Origin: an uncultured Prevotellaceae bacterium
Lineage (GTDB): Bacteria > Bacteroidota > Bacteroidia > Bacteroidales > Bacteroidaceae
DNA: 52,733 bases
Direction: 5' to 3'
NCBI GenBank assembly: GCA_902784065.1
Contig: CACZTJ010000003.1
Coordinates: 1-52,733 of the forward strand
Both the position numbers and the translations under genes were made by a program. The notes below the pieces were generated by a model. The model searched no databases. It was not told the DNA's origin and worked only from the letters and a program-made list of their open reading frames with translations. Of this stretch, positions 27,201 to 34,091 are shown in pieces (position 1 is the stretch's first letter; every line of letters begins with the position of its first letter).

Positions 27201-27423
27201 ACATCTCGTACGTGAGATCTTGGATCTTGACATCGTACTCGTATATTATCCTGGTCATCTCTATACTGCCGTTGCCTTTAACGAAGACGTGCCTGGTGAC
27301 TATATCATGGTGAATGGCAGGAAGTTCACCGTAGCAGATCCCACTTTCTACAATGCCAACGTCGGAAAGACTATGTCGAAGATGGACAATTCCAAAGCTC
27401 AGGTGATTCTCCTTAACCGATAA
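24298..27423 (+). CDS. Giant exported coiled-coil protein with transglutaminase-like C-terminal domain
   Basis: A 1041-residue protein. A signal peptide (to about 20) is followed by a short module (about 45-85; FRDKANEQYASFMEKIW), about 545 residues of K/E/Q-rich coiled coil (about 100-645) and a globular domain (about 670-1041). The coil is built of 14-residue repeats and, if fully helical, would be about 80 nm long. The C-terminal domain has a candidate Cys-His-Asp triad: CDCEDRS (C960), PGHLYTA (H987) and VADPTF (D1014), as in transglutaminase-like peptidases. CGKGTNEAVFLQGYL is another strongly conserved stretch. The next gene is a paralogue lacking only the coil. It could tether or cross-link envelope proteins at a distance; this is inference. 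Confidence 0.75.
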   Translation: MKKLILSIFFLQLSAGISFAQRQGGSNLRQKLQNQKQNAQDYDQFKNSVDSTYNSFRDKANEQYASFMEKIWKEYKVEDAVERPIEEEIQPIEYDKEKDPIYLMEKKRLEEEDRLAQEEKKREEEEQKLIEQQKQQELQQQQLAEEKEKQQQEQQRLAEEQQKQQQEQQRLAEEQQKQQQEQQRLAEEQQKQQQEQQRLAEEQQKQQQEQQRLAEEKEKQLQEQQRLAEEKEKQLQEQQLLAEEQKKQELQQQQLAEEKDKQLQEQQRLNDEKQKQQQQQQLLAEEKQKQQEERERLLAEKGKQEKQQQQLQAEQKKQQEELQKIAEMKKQQEQEQLRLQEEKKKLEEQLRQLTELRKQQEEQQKQFEAQKKKEELLKLQAEKKKKEEEQKALAERQKQQEEQQRLLDQQKKKQEEQIKLIEEQKKKQEEQQRLIAEEKKKQDEQLKLLEAKQKKQQEEEQLLAEKKKQQEEQLKVLEEKQKKQQKEEQLLAEKKKQQEEQQRLLAEKKKKQEEEQRLLAEKKKKQEEEQRLLAEKKKKQEEEQRLLAEKKKKQEEEQRLLAEKKKKQEEEQRLLAEKKKKQEEQQRLLAEKKKKQEEQQRLLEEKKKQQEEEQRLLAEKKKKQEEQKRLLAEQKKKQQEEQSKPIEAVIIPIKEDPKPQPKPVEPIKENNEAVTTGTFAYYGTPLDVRWGNAKSFKLNGTTTKDFADGYRELSQKGYTNLLHDCLKIRDTYKLCDWAYYKMLQTLSEATCGKGTNEAVFLQGYLFHQSGYQMRFATEPDTHKLHLLTKIIGTPYNCGYSIIDSKLFFIMDGCKSKNLAVCEAAYPGEQEMSLSIKELPDLKKNMSELRTIISRFVMVEAQACVNKNILNFFEEYPTSYDGKNMMTRWAYYANTPLSEETKETLYPQLKKQIANKSKVEAANLLLNWIQMGLQYAYDDKVWGHDRAFFGEESLYYPYCDCEDRSILFSHLVREILDLDIVLVYYPGHLYTAVAFNEDVPGDYIMVNGRKFTVADPTFYNANVGKTMSKMDNSKAQVILLNR
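24760..25011 (+). repeat. 42-bp tandem repeat, first family (six units)
   Basis: Six consecutive 42-bp units, each encoding a 14-residue (two heptad) motif of the type QRLAEEQQKQQQEQ. The units share most bases, so the array probably grew by slippage or unequal exchange. Confidence 0.8.
25801..26220 (+). repeat. 42-bp tandem repeat, second family (ten units)
   Basis: Ten consecutive 42-bp units starting CAGCGACTCTTAGCCGAAAA or close variants, each encoding QRLLAEKKKKQEEE-like 14-mers. Units 1, 2, 4, 5 and 6 differ by only a few bases. Copy number is likely to vary between strains. Confidence 0.85.
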
Positions 27424-27449
27424 ATACTTCACAAGAAGTACAAAGAAAT

Positions 27450-28961
27450 ATGAAGAGACCTACGCTTATTCTACTATCCTTGACGTTTCTGATGCCCCAA
27501 GGTTTTGCTCAAAAGCAGCAAACTTCCCTAAGGGATAAAATCCAGCAAAGGAAGAGTGTCAGCTATGACGAATTCGCCCAAAACGTCAACGATAGATTCC
27601 AAGCCTTTCGTGATAGTGTCAACAGCAGATATGCCACTATGATGGAGCGGGTATGGAAGAGTCAGCCCATCAAGGAAGCGAAGAAACCACCTATTGAGAA
27701 AGAATTAGAACCGGTCTTCTATGACAAGGAGAAAGACAACCAGTATCTTGATGAGCACAAGCGTCTGGAGGCAGTGATTGTACCTATACCTGAATTCAAA
27801 CCACAGCCTGACCCCATAGCCCCGTTACCAGAGGAGATCGTTGAACCCACCTCAACTAACAGTTTCTCCTTTTACGGTACAACAATAGAAATCAACTGGG
27901 GCAACGCCTCAAAATTCAAGTTGAAGGGAGATGACGAAAAAGCATTTGCCGCCGCTTATCGCGAACTGACAGGTAGTGCATATAACCAACTGTTAAGCAA
28001 TTGTCTGGATATTCGCTACAAGTACAATCTCTGCGACTGGGCATATTTTAAGATGTTAGAATGTCTCTCCCAAGCCGCATGCGGTAAAGGAACAAATGAA
28101 GCGGTTTTCCTACAGGGTGTGCTTTTCAGCCAATCAGGTTATCAGATGCGCTTTGCATACGATGATAGCCACCAATTACATCTGCTGTGCAGGATCAATG
28201 GTATGGTTTACAACTACAACTATTTTCTGGCCGATGGCATGCTATTTTTTATCTTTGATGGTAGCAAACCTGACAAGCTCAATATCTGTGATGCCATGTT
28301 CGACGAAGAGCAAGATATGGACCTCGACCATGCCAAGTTGCCGATACTTACCAAGGATATGTCGGATAACCGTCTGGTAGTGTCTAAATTCATCCAATTA
28401 GAAATTCAGACATCTGTCAATAAGAACATTATCAGTTTCTTCAACGACTACCCCATCTCATATAGCAAGGATGTTGTTATGAAATGGTATAAGTATGGCA
28501 ATATAGCGATGACGCAGGAACTGAAAGACCAACTCTACCCTCAGTTGAAAGAGAAGATCAAGAATGCTCCCAAACTGATGGCAGCCAATATTCTGTTAAG
28601 TTGGGTGCAATTTGGACTTGTCTATGCACTTGATGAAAAAGTATGGGGCTATGACCGTCCGTTCTTTGCAGAAGAAACGCTCTATTATCCCTTTGCCGAC
28701 TGCGAAGATCGTGCTGTACTCTACTCTCAGCTCGTGCGTGACTTACTCGACCTTGATGTCATATTGGTCTATAATGCCAACCCTGGTCACCTTTACACAG
28801 CAATTTGCTTCGACGAGAACATGCCAGGCGATTACATAATGGTTAACGACAGAAAGTTCACGATAGCAGATCCCACCTACTATGGTGCCAATGTCGGCAA
28901 GACCATGAGCCGTATGAATAACTCTACAGCGAATGTATTACTCTTAAATAAACAGAGATGA
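27450..28961 (+). CDS. Exported transglutaminase-like protein, coil-less paralogue
   Basis: A 503-residue protein with signal peptide (to about residue 20, GFAQK). It aligns with the preceding protein at both ends: the N-terminal module (DSVNSRYATMMERVWK) and the C-terminal domain (CGKGTNEAVFLQGVL, DCEDRAVLYSQ with Cys418, NPGHLYTA, IADPTYYGANVGKTMSRM). The two proteins join at the same place: here KRLE is followed at once by AVIVPI, whereas in the long protein KRLE and AVIIPI flank the 545-residue coil. The candidate triad is intact. It follows the first copy by 26 bp. Confidence 0.75.
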   Translation: MKRPTLILLSLTFLMPQGFAQKQQTSLRDKIQQRKSVSYDEFAQNVNDRFQAFRDSVNSRYATMMERVWKSQPIKEAKKPPIEKELEPVFYDKEKDNQYLDEHKRLEAVIVPIPEFKPQPDPIAPLPEEIVEPTSTNSFSFYGTTIEINWGNASKFKLKGDDEKAFAAAYRELTGSAYNQLLSNCLDIRYKYNLCDWAYFKMLECLSQAACGKGTNEAVFLQGVLFSQSGYQMRFAYDDSHQLHLLCRINGMVYNYNYFLADGMLFFIFDGSKPDKLNICDAMFDEEQDMDLDHAKLPILTKDMSDNRLVVSKFIQLEIQTSVNKNIISFFNDYPISYSKDVVMKWYKYGNIAMTQELKDQLYPQLKEKIKNAPKLMAANILLSWVQFGLVYALDEKVWGYDRPFFAEETLYYPFADCEDRAVLYSQLVRDLLDLDVILVYNANPGHLYTAICFDENMPGDYIMVNDRKFTIADPTYYGANVGKTMSRMNNSTANVLLLNKQR

Positions 28962-28962
28962 C

Positions 28963-30204
28963 ATGAAAATAGATCATATCAACATAAGACCTCACAGTTG
29001 GGGGAAGTATATTTTCATTATTTCTCTCAGCCTGTTTATCTTGATATTCAGCTATCTGTTAGGCAACACCTCGTTTCCTTTGCCTGGCGAGATAGGACTT
29101 TTCCAAAAGATCAATGGTTGGAATTCAATATGGGGTGTACAAAAAGGCAACATCCCAGATAGTCTGCTCTTTATTAACGTTTGCTATGATAAAGAATTAG
29201 CTGATTACGAAGAAAATGGGATGCCCGTAGGCAAATATGTCATCACTGACAGAGAAAAACTACTCCGTCTGCTGACAGAAGCCAAAGCTGCCGACAACTA
29301 TCGATACATTTTCTTGGATGTTGTCTTTGAGAACGAGATAAAGACACCTGTTGACTCTGCTCTTTTCAATACGATCTCATCGATGGACAGAATCGTGATC
29401 CCTGTCCATGAGAATCTGGAACTGGCAGACACCATCCTTTATAAGAAGGCTGCCAATGCTGATTACACCATTGCTTGGGAAGAGACAAACTTCTCCCGTT
29501 ATCAGTTCCTTCATCAAAGCGGACAGGCTGTACCTTTAAAGATGTATGCAGACATCAAGCATCTGAAGGGTACCGGCATTCAAAAACATTGGGGAGGCTT
29601 GTGGTATTCTGATGAAGGCCGTTTATGTCATAACGGTATCACGCTGCTGATGAAAGTCAGGATGACTGGCAAGCTGATGGATACCGAAGGACAAGTCAGA
29701 GAGCGGAATTACATTTATTTAGGTGCTGACCTACTGGATCTCGACTCCATCATCCCCGTCAAGGAGCAGATTGCAGACAAGATATTGGTAATCGGAGACT
29801 TCAAAAACGATGTCCACGACACTTATATTGGTCCACAACCTGGCTCAGCCATCTGCATAAATGCCTATATCGCCTTGATGAATGGAGATCATCTGATCAA
29901 CTGGTGGTGTGCCTTGTTCCTTTTCTGTGTATATACAATTGTCGGATTATTCTCCCTGTCAGGTAAATCCATTATGAACCGTATTAAATGGAAGTGGCTA
30001 AGGTTCATCATGTCGTTTGCCAGTTTAACGTTATTCTTTATGATCATTGCCGGCATTGCCTACTCCTTTGATGTGGCCTTCAACATCTGGGTGCCAACAA
30101 TTGTATATTCACTTCTCGACACCATCGTACAGAAATACAAAGAATTTAATTCAGATACAAATGAGAAAACTGTTGCTACTGCTGGGTCTGACACTGGGAA
30201 TTAA
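28963..30204 (+). CDS. CHASE2-domain membrane sensor without output domain
   Basis: A 413-residue inner-membrane protein. One helix (about 15-36) leads to a large extracytoplasmic part; ILVIGDFKNDVHDTYIGPQPG followed by AICINAYIALMNG fits the end of a CHASE2 sensor domain, which binds unknown ligands. Three helices follow (about 310-390), then a short cytoplasmic tail with no kinase, cyclase or phosphatase. A CHASE2 protein without output must pass its signal through partners, probably the periplasmic proteins encoded upstream. Its start is 1 bp after the preceding stop, and its end overlaps the next gene by 44 bp. Confidence 0.75.
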   Translation: MKIDHINIRPHSWGKYIFIISLSLFILIFSYLLGNTSFPLPGEIGLFQKINGWNSIWGVQKGNIPDSLLFINVCYDKELADYEENGMPVGKYVITDREKLLRLLTEAKAADNYRYIFLDVVFENEIKTPVDSALFNTISSMDRIVIPVHENLELADTILYKKAANADYTIAWEETNFSRYQFLHQSGQAVPLKMYADIKHLKGTGIQKHWGGLWYSDEGRLCHNGITLLMKVRMTGKLMDTEGQVRERNYIYLGADLLDLDSIIPVKEQIADKILVIGDFKNDVHDTYIGPQPGSAICINAYIALMNGDHLINWWCALFLFCVYTIVGLFSLSGKSIMNRIKWKWLRFIMSFASLTLFFMIIAGIAYSFDVAFNIWVPTIVYSLLDTIVQKYKEFNSDTNEKTVATAGSDTGN

Positions 30205-30799
30205 CCAGATGAAAGCCGACAGCTTCAAAGTACTGTTCGTCAATGACGCAACCTTAAAGTACGTCAATGGTAAGAACGTAAAAGTTGGAGACATCTTCTC
30301 TAACGTTCAGGACATCCTGTGGGAAAAAGACAAACAGGCTGTCAAAGCCATCAACATGACGACAAAGAAACAGACATTATTTGTTGGTAAAAGCTGGATC
30401 AAGAAGAGTGGTATAGATGCCATGTTCCATAATCGGCATCTTTCTACGCACGACGAGTTGGATGAGAATGCAGAGGTCACTATCTTCGACAAACTGGCAC
30501 GAACATTTGAAGACCAGTATGACCTGCTCGACTCTGTCATCGTAGAAACGCAGGTAGAGCTCTCTGCAAAACGCTATTTCCAGATCACCTACAAATATGG
30601 TGATACCAGACTGACGAAGAAACTGAGTCATAGTGGAAAGAACGTCATCATCGACACATCCATATATAATGTTGACGAAGAGAAGCTGGAGCCACGTGAT
30701 GTTATGCTCACCATAGATTATATCAATGAAGATACTGGTGAAACCATCTATGTAAAAGACGTGGAAATCAGTTATATCCCCAACAAGATAGACGATTAA
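30161..30799 (+). CDS. Small exported protein of the caspase/CHASE2 operon
   Basis: I start at 30161 (MRKLLLLLGLTLG), which gives a signal peptide ending near MKADS; the open frame reaches back to 30047 inside the CHASE2 gene but that part is a shadow. The 212-residue product has no motif that I recognise. It looks beta-rich with alternating polar and hydrophobic residues (SFKVLFVNDATLKYVNG, YFQITYKYGDTRLTKKL, YVKDVEISYIP). The N-terminal part could be a small beta domain. It overlaps the CHASE2 gene, so expression is coupled. The stop directly abuts the stop of the convergent HAD gene. Confidence 0.65.
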   Translation: MRKLLLLLGLTLGINQMKADSFKVLFVNDATLKYVNGKNVKVGDIFSNVQDILWEKDKQAVKAINMTTKKQTLFVGKSWIKKSGIDAMFHNRHLSTHDELDENAEVTIFDKLARTFEDQYDLLDSVIVETQVELSAKRYFQITYKYGDTRLTKKLSHSGKNVIIDTSIYNVDEEKLEPRDVMLTIDYINEDTGETIYVKDVEISYIPNKIDD

Positions 30800-31501
30800 C
30801 TATAAGATCTTCATGATATCACGAAGGCTCGTTACCGTATAGGTAGGGGCCTTCGTTTTTTCGTGCTCAGGGTAGCGATTGAAGAACAGGGCATCGAAAC
30901 CTGCCGACATAGCTCCCATGATATCCGTTTGCAGATTATCACCAATCATCAGGGTGGTGTCACGTTGGGCACCAGAACGTTGAAGGGCATAGTCGAAATA
31001 CTGTGGCGAGGGTTTATTGACACCAGCATCCTCACTGAGGATGATCGTGTCGAAATAATCTCTCAGGCCACAGGCATTCAACTTCTTATATTGCACTTCG
31101 TGGAAGCCATTACTGCACATATGCATTCTGTAGCCCTTACTGCGCAGGTAGTCCATCAGCTCATGGGCACCATCCACCACACCAGGCTTTGACGAGCAGA
31201 AATCCAGAAAACGGTCGCTCATCTCCAGACAATAGGCTTCTGTCACCTCTAACCCTTTTCCGACACATAACGGTCTGCGGAATCGCTCCACGATGAGGTA
31301 ATCAAGGGTGATCTCTCCTTTGGAGTATTGTGTCCACATGTCGATATTCGTCTGCCAGTAGGCATCGTAGAATATCTGCGGGTCGGCGAAATATCGCGCC
31401 AGTCCGTAAGCCTCATACGTCTCCCGCAGGGCAATGACAGAATTGCCATAGGTATCGTAGAGTGTATCGTCGAAATCGATAAACAGGTCCTTGTACTTCA
31501 T
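30800..31501 (-). CDS. YjjG-type HAD hydrolase (noncanonical pyrimidine nucleotidase family)
   Basis: A 233-residue cytosolic HAD phosphatase. DFDDTLYDT gives the two catalytic aspartates, SNGF the second motif, NKPSP the lysine motif and GDNLQTDIMGA the acidic motif that binds magnesium. The cap-domain pattern and length fit YjjG-like enzymes that dephosphorylate noncanonical pyrimidine nucleotides and so clean the pool. The specific substrate is inferred from family resemblance. Its stop codon touches that of the convergent gene with no intergenic base. Confidence 0.85.
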   Translation of the reverse strand: MKYKDLFIDFDDTLYDTYGNSVIALRETYEAYGLARYFADPQIFYDAYWQTNIDMWTQYSKGEITLDYLIVERFRRPLCVGKGLEVTEAYCLEMSDRFLDFCSSKPGVVDGAHELMDYLRSKGYRMHMCSNGFHEVQYKKLNACGLRDYFDTIILSEDAGVNKPSPQYFDYALQRSGAQRDTTLMIGDNLQTDIMGAMSAGFDALFFNRYPEHEKTKAPTYTVTSLRDIMKIL

Positions 31502-31582
31502 AATTTAAAGCGCAAATTACGTCATTTTTCTCGAATTAGCCAAATAAATCATCCATTATTTGCAAATTCAGCCTATTTATGT

Positions 31583-31598
31583 AGCGCCATCAGGCGCT
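31583..31598 (-). terminator. Hairpin at the end of the AAA+ gene
   Basis: AGCGCC (31583-31588) and GGCGCT (31593-31598) form a stem whose ATCA loop contains the TGA stop of the minus-strand gene. No T tract follows, so termination by this hairpin alone is uncertain. Confidence 0.4.
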
Positions 31599-33878
31599 GA
31601 AGCCTGACACGATGTGACGGGTAGGCTTCAGCTCGATGACTTTGGGATTAAACTTTGTATAGGCTTTAACGATGTCAGCCACTTCGATATGCTGGAAATC
31701 GTTGCTACCAGAAGAGAAGATGCGATCTGCCATCGCAGGGATGATACCGTTGCGGACGAACTGCTCTATCCAACGTGCATTGCCGAAGTTGGCAGGTTTC
31801 TGTGCTATCGCCTGGGTGATGGTATTCTGCAACTCCTGAGCGGCCTCAGATGTGAGCAGATAGTCATCACTTTCGAAGAGGCGACAGGCGATCTCCATCA
31901 GTTGCTCTGCAGAATAGTCGTCGAAGTGGTAGCGATATGGAAAGCGCCCCGCAAGTCCGACGTTGGTGGAGAGCATCGCCTGCATCTCATTCTCATAGCC
32001 CGCAAAGACAATCAGCATGTCAGGATTGGGCTGGGTGAGCACGGTGAGTAGCGAGTCAAGTACACGACGTCCGAAGTCTTTCTTGTCGTCGGCACCAGTG
32101 ACCAGCGTATAAGCCTCATCGATGAAGAGCACATTGCCCTTGGCTTCTTCGAGAATCAGCTTCATGTTATCCTCTGTCTGACCGATGTACTGTCCCACCA
32201 GTCGGGTGCGATCGACGGAGATGACCTCACCTTTGGAGAGGAGTCCGAGGGAATGGTAGATCTTACCAAGCTGACGTGCAACGGTGGTTTTGCCTGTACC
32301 TGGGTTACCCGTGAAGATAGAGTGGTAAGACAATTCCCCGCTGGTGTGCAGATCTCGTTTCCTGCGTTCCAAAAAGAGTCGGCTCTGATTAGCCATCGTA
32401 CGGATGCCTTGTTTCACCCCTTCAAGTCCCACCATCGCATTGAGTTCGCTGATACTCTGCTCATAGGTGGAGGTGGCATCGGTGAGCTTGTCGAAAGGAA
32501 TATCTTCCTCATCAAGCAACGCCTTCATGCCTTCAATCCCAGACAAGAGGACACGTCTGAAATAACGAGGAAGAATCTCTTTCTCAACGAACTGCCTGAC
32601 TTCGGAGGATGACCAACTGGTGATAGCACCTTTCTCACAACCTTCGATGACGGCACGTGCGAGATGGTCTTTGGTCTGCAAGCTGAGTTCAAGATGCTCT
32701 TCTTCAAGTTGACTAAAGAAGGCCTGAACAAGTTCGTAAGGCGTGCTGGGCTGTTGTTCAACCCAGCTGTCTGTCTGGAAGAACTGTTTCAGCGAGGGGG
32801 CAACATTGAGAAGCTCTTCAATCTCACGACGCGTACCGCAAAGCCAGATGAGTGTCTGATCGCCAGAGCGACCCATCTTATCGATGATTTTCCTGAGGGC
32901 GACCTTACCTGTGGAAGTTGACAACTCATGGATACGCGTCAAGCAAAGCAGTTTCATGTTTGTATCATCAAACTTTTCCTGCAACGGCTCATAGGGATTA
33001 TTACAAGAGAGGTCATAGAGCGAGGCGCAGTCGATAAACTTGAAACCATAGTCAGAGTCAATCAACATTGCCAACCTACCTAAGAAATCTACCGTCGGAT
33101 TATTCATCGCCACCAACAGATTCTTGCAGAATCTCAATTCGCCATTACCATCTTCCTTCCGATACTCGTTGAAAAGCGTCATCTGGGTACTGAGGATGGC
33201 ACGATGCCTCATCTGTGAGGCACCAGGCATGTGCGACACACCTGTCCAGTTTTCGTTATCGTTTCGAATACAGGATACAAGGGTATTCTCAAACGAAATG
33301 GGACCGAGGATTTTTTGAGATTCCAAGGTAACCATCAGCCGTTCGTCGAGAGAGAAATCTACACGCATGACTGACAGACAGTCCAAGTCATCGCTTATGA
33401 TTAGGATATACTTGCCAGGAATCCATATCCGATCGCAGGAGATATTGAGAATCAGCTCACGGCGGCGACGGCCGTTTTTGTTCTTCTCCACCTGTTCTCC
33501 ATCGCAGACTGGATAATAATCGGCAGTATAAAAGTAACAAGAGAAACGATGCGGATGGAGGGAGGCATTAGGCTTACCCTTGAGGATTACCCTCATCGCA
33601 GCATCGGAGTAATGGTTAGCATCAGACATCAGTTTCAGGTCAACGGAAGCGATGTCATCCATGCATTTGTGCTTTTCCTGGTTGTTGTTGAGCTTGACCC
33701 GAGCCACTCGATCATCCATCTCTTTCGGAAAGGGCAGCTCGCCCTCTTTTGGCTCGTTAAAATTGTCAGAGGTTTCCAGGACATCGTCATCCTCGGTACT
33801 GTCAAGTGCTTCATCGATGAAGTCCTGGAGGAGTTTTTCAAAATCATCATCTGTCTGTGTTTTCAGATCTTTCTGCAT
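31590..33878 (-). CDS. CbxX/CfxQ-like AAA+ ATPase with unknown N-terminal half
   Basis: I start at MQKDLKTQTDDDF (33878); the open frame extends to 33989 but would begin in a predicted leader. The 762-residue protein has an acidic N-terminus, a long region of unknown fold, and a C-terminal AAA+ domain with Walker A GNPGTGKTTVARQLG (about residue 520), Walker B NVLFIDEAYTL (about 580) and an arginine-containing GLAGRFPYRYHF. Members of this CbxX/CfxQ/SpoVK-like group remodel protein partners such as RuBisCO or secretion components. The N-terminal half may carry a second, degenerate nucleotide fold (LIWLCGTRREIEELL). The partner is not evident. Confidence 0.8.
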   Translation of the reverse strand: MQKDLKTQTDDDFEKLLQDFIDEALDSTEDDDVLETSDNFNEPKEGELPFPKEMDDRVARVKLNNNQEKHKCMDDIASVDLKLMSDANHYSDAAMRVILKGKPNASLHPHRFSCYFYTADYYPVCDGEQVEKNKNGRRRRELILNISCDRIWIPGKYILIISDDLDCLSVMRVDFSLDERLMVTLESQKILGPISFENTLVSCIRNDNENWTGVSHMPGASQMRHRAILSTQMTLFNEYRKEDGNGELRFCKNLLVAMNNPTVDFLGRLAMLIDSDYGFKFIDCASLYDLSCNNPYEPLQEKFDDTNMKLLCLTRIHELSTSTGKVALRKIIDKMGRSGDQTLIWLCGTRREIEELLNVAPSLKQFFQTDSWVEQQPSTPYELVQAFFSQLEEEHLELSLQTKDHLARAVIEGCEKGAITSWSSSEVRQFVEKEILPRYFRRVLLSGIEGMKALLDEEDIPFDKLTDATSTYEQSISELNAMVGLEGVKQGIRTMANQSRLFLERRKRDLHTSGELSYHSIFTGNPGTGKTTVARQLGKIYHSLGLLSKGEVISVDRTRLVGQYIGQTEDNMKLILEEAKGNVLFIDEAYTLVTGADDKKDFGRRVLDSLLTVLTQPNPDMLIVFAGYENEMQAMLSTNVGLAGRFPYRYHFDDYSAEQLMEIACRLFESDDYLLTSEAAQELQNTITQAIAQKPANFGNARWIEQFVRNGIIPAMADRIFSSGSNDFQHIEVADIVKAYTKFNPKVIELKPTRHIVSGFSA

Positions 33879-33916
33879 ACAAAAAAGATTAAAGATAATA
33901 ATTATTGTGTTAGTAT

Positions 33917-33932
33917 GCCCTTTTGAAAGGGC
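33917..33932 (-). other. Hairpin in the leader of the AAA+ gene
   Basis: GCCCTTT, a two-base loop and AAAGGGC form a perfect palindrome 39 bp before the chosen start. It could be a stabilising or regulatory leader hairpin. No T tract follows on the minus strand. Confidence 0.45.
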
Positions 33933-34015
33933 GCAAGTGAGTTTTGGACAAGGCCTGTTGGCGATGTCCAGTAAGATCCAGTAAGTCAAAGAGCTTGTGT
34001 TTTAGTTTGCGGGTG

Positions 34016-34048
34016 CAAATATATGAAAAAATCCCGATTCCCTCCAAG
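34016..34048 (-). promoter_or_regulatory. Promoter of the AAA+ gene, inside the rnr terminator
   Basis: On the minus strand CTTG (34045-34048), a 21-bp spacer and TATATTTG (34016-34023) fit the consensus with one mismatch. The -33 element lies in the loop of the rnr terminator. The leader would be about 130 bases. Confidence 0.55.
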
Positions 34049-34063
34049 AGAAAATCGGAATTT
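34025..34063 (-). terminator. Intrinsic terminator of rnr
   Basis: On the minus strand AAATTCCGATT pairs with AATCGGGATTT (one G-U pair) around a 13-base loop, and a run of six T follows. It begins about 29 bp after the rnr stop. Confidence 0.75.
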
Positions 34064-34091
34064 CTTCTGCATCAGTGTGATTTTTAACATT

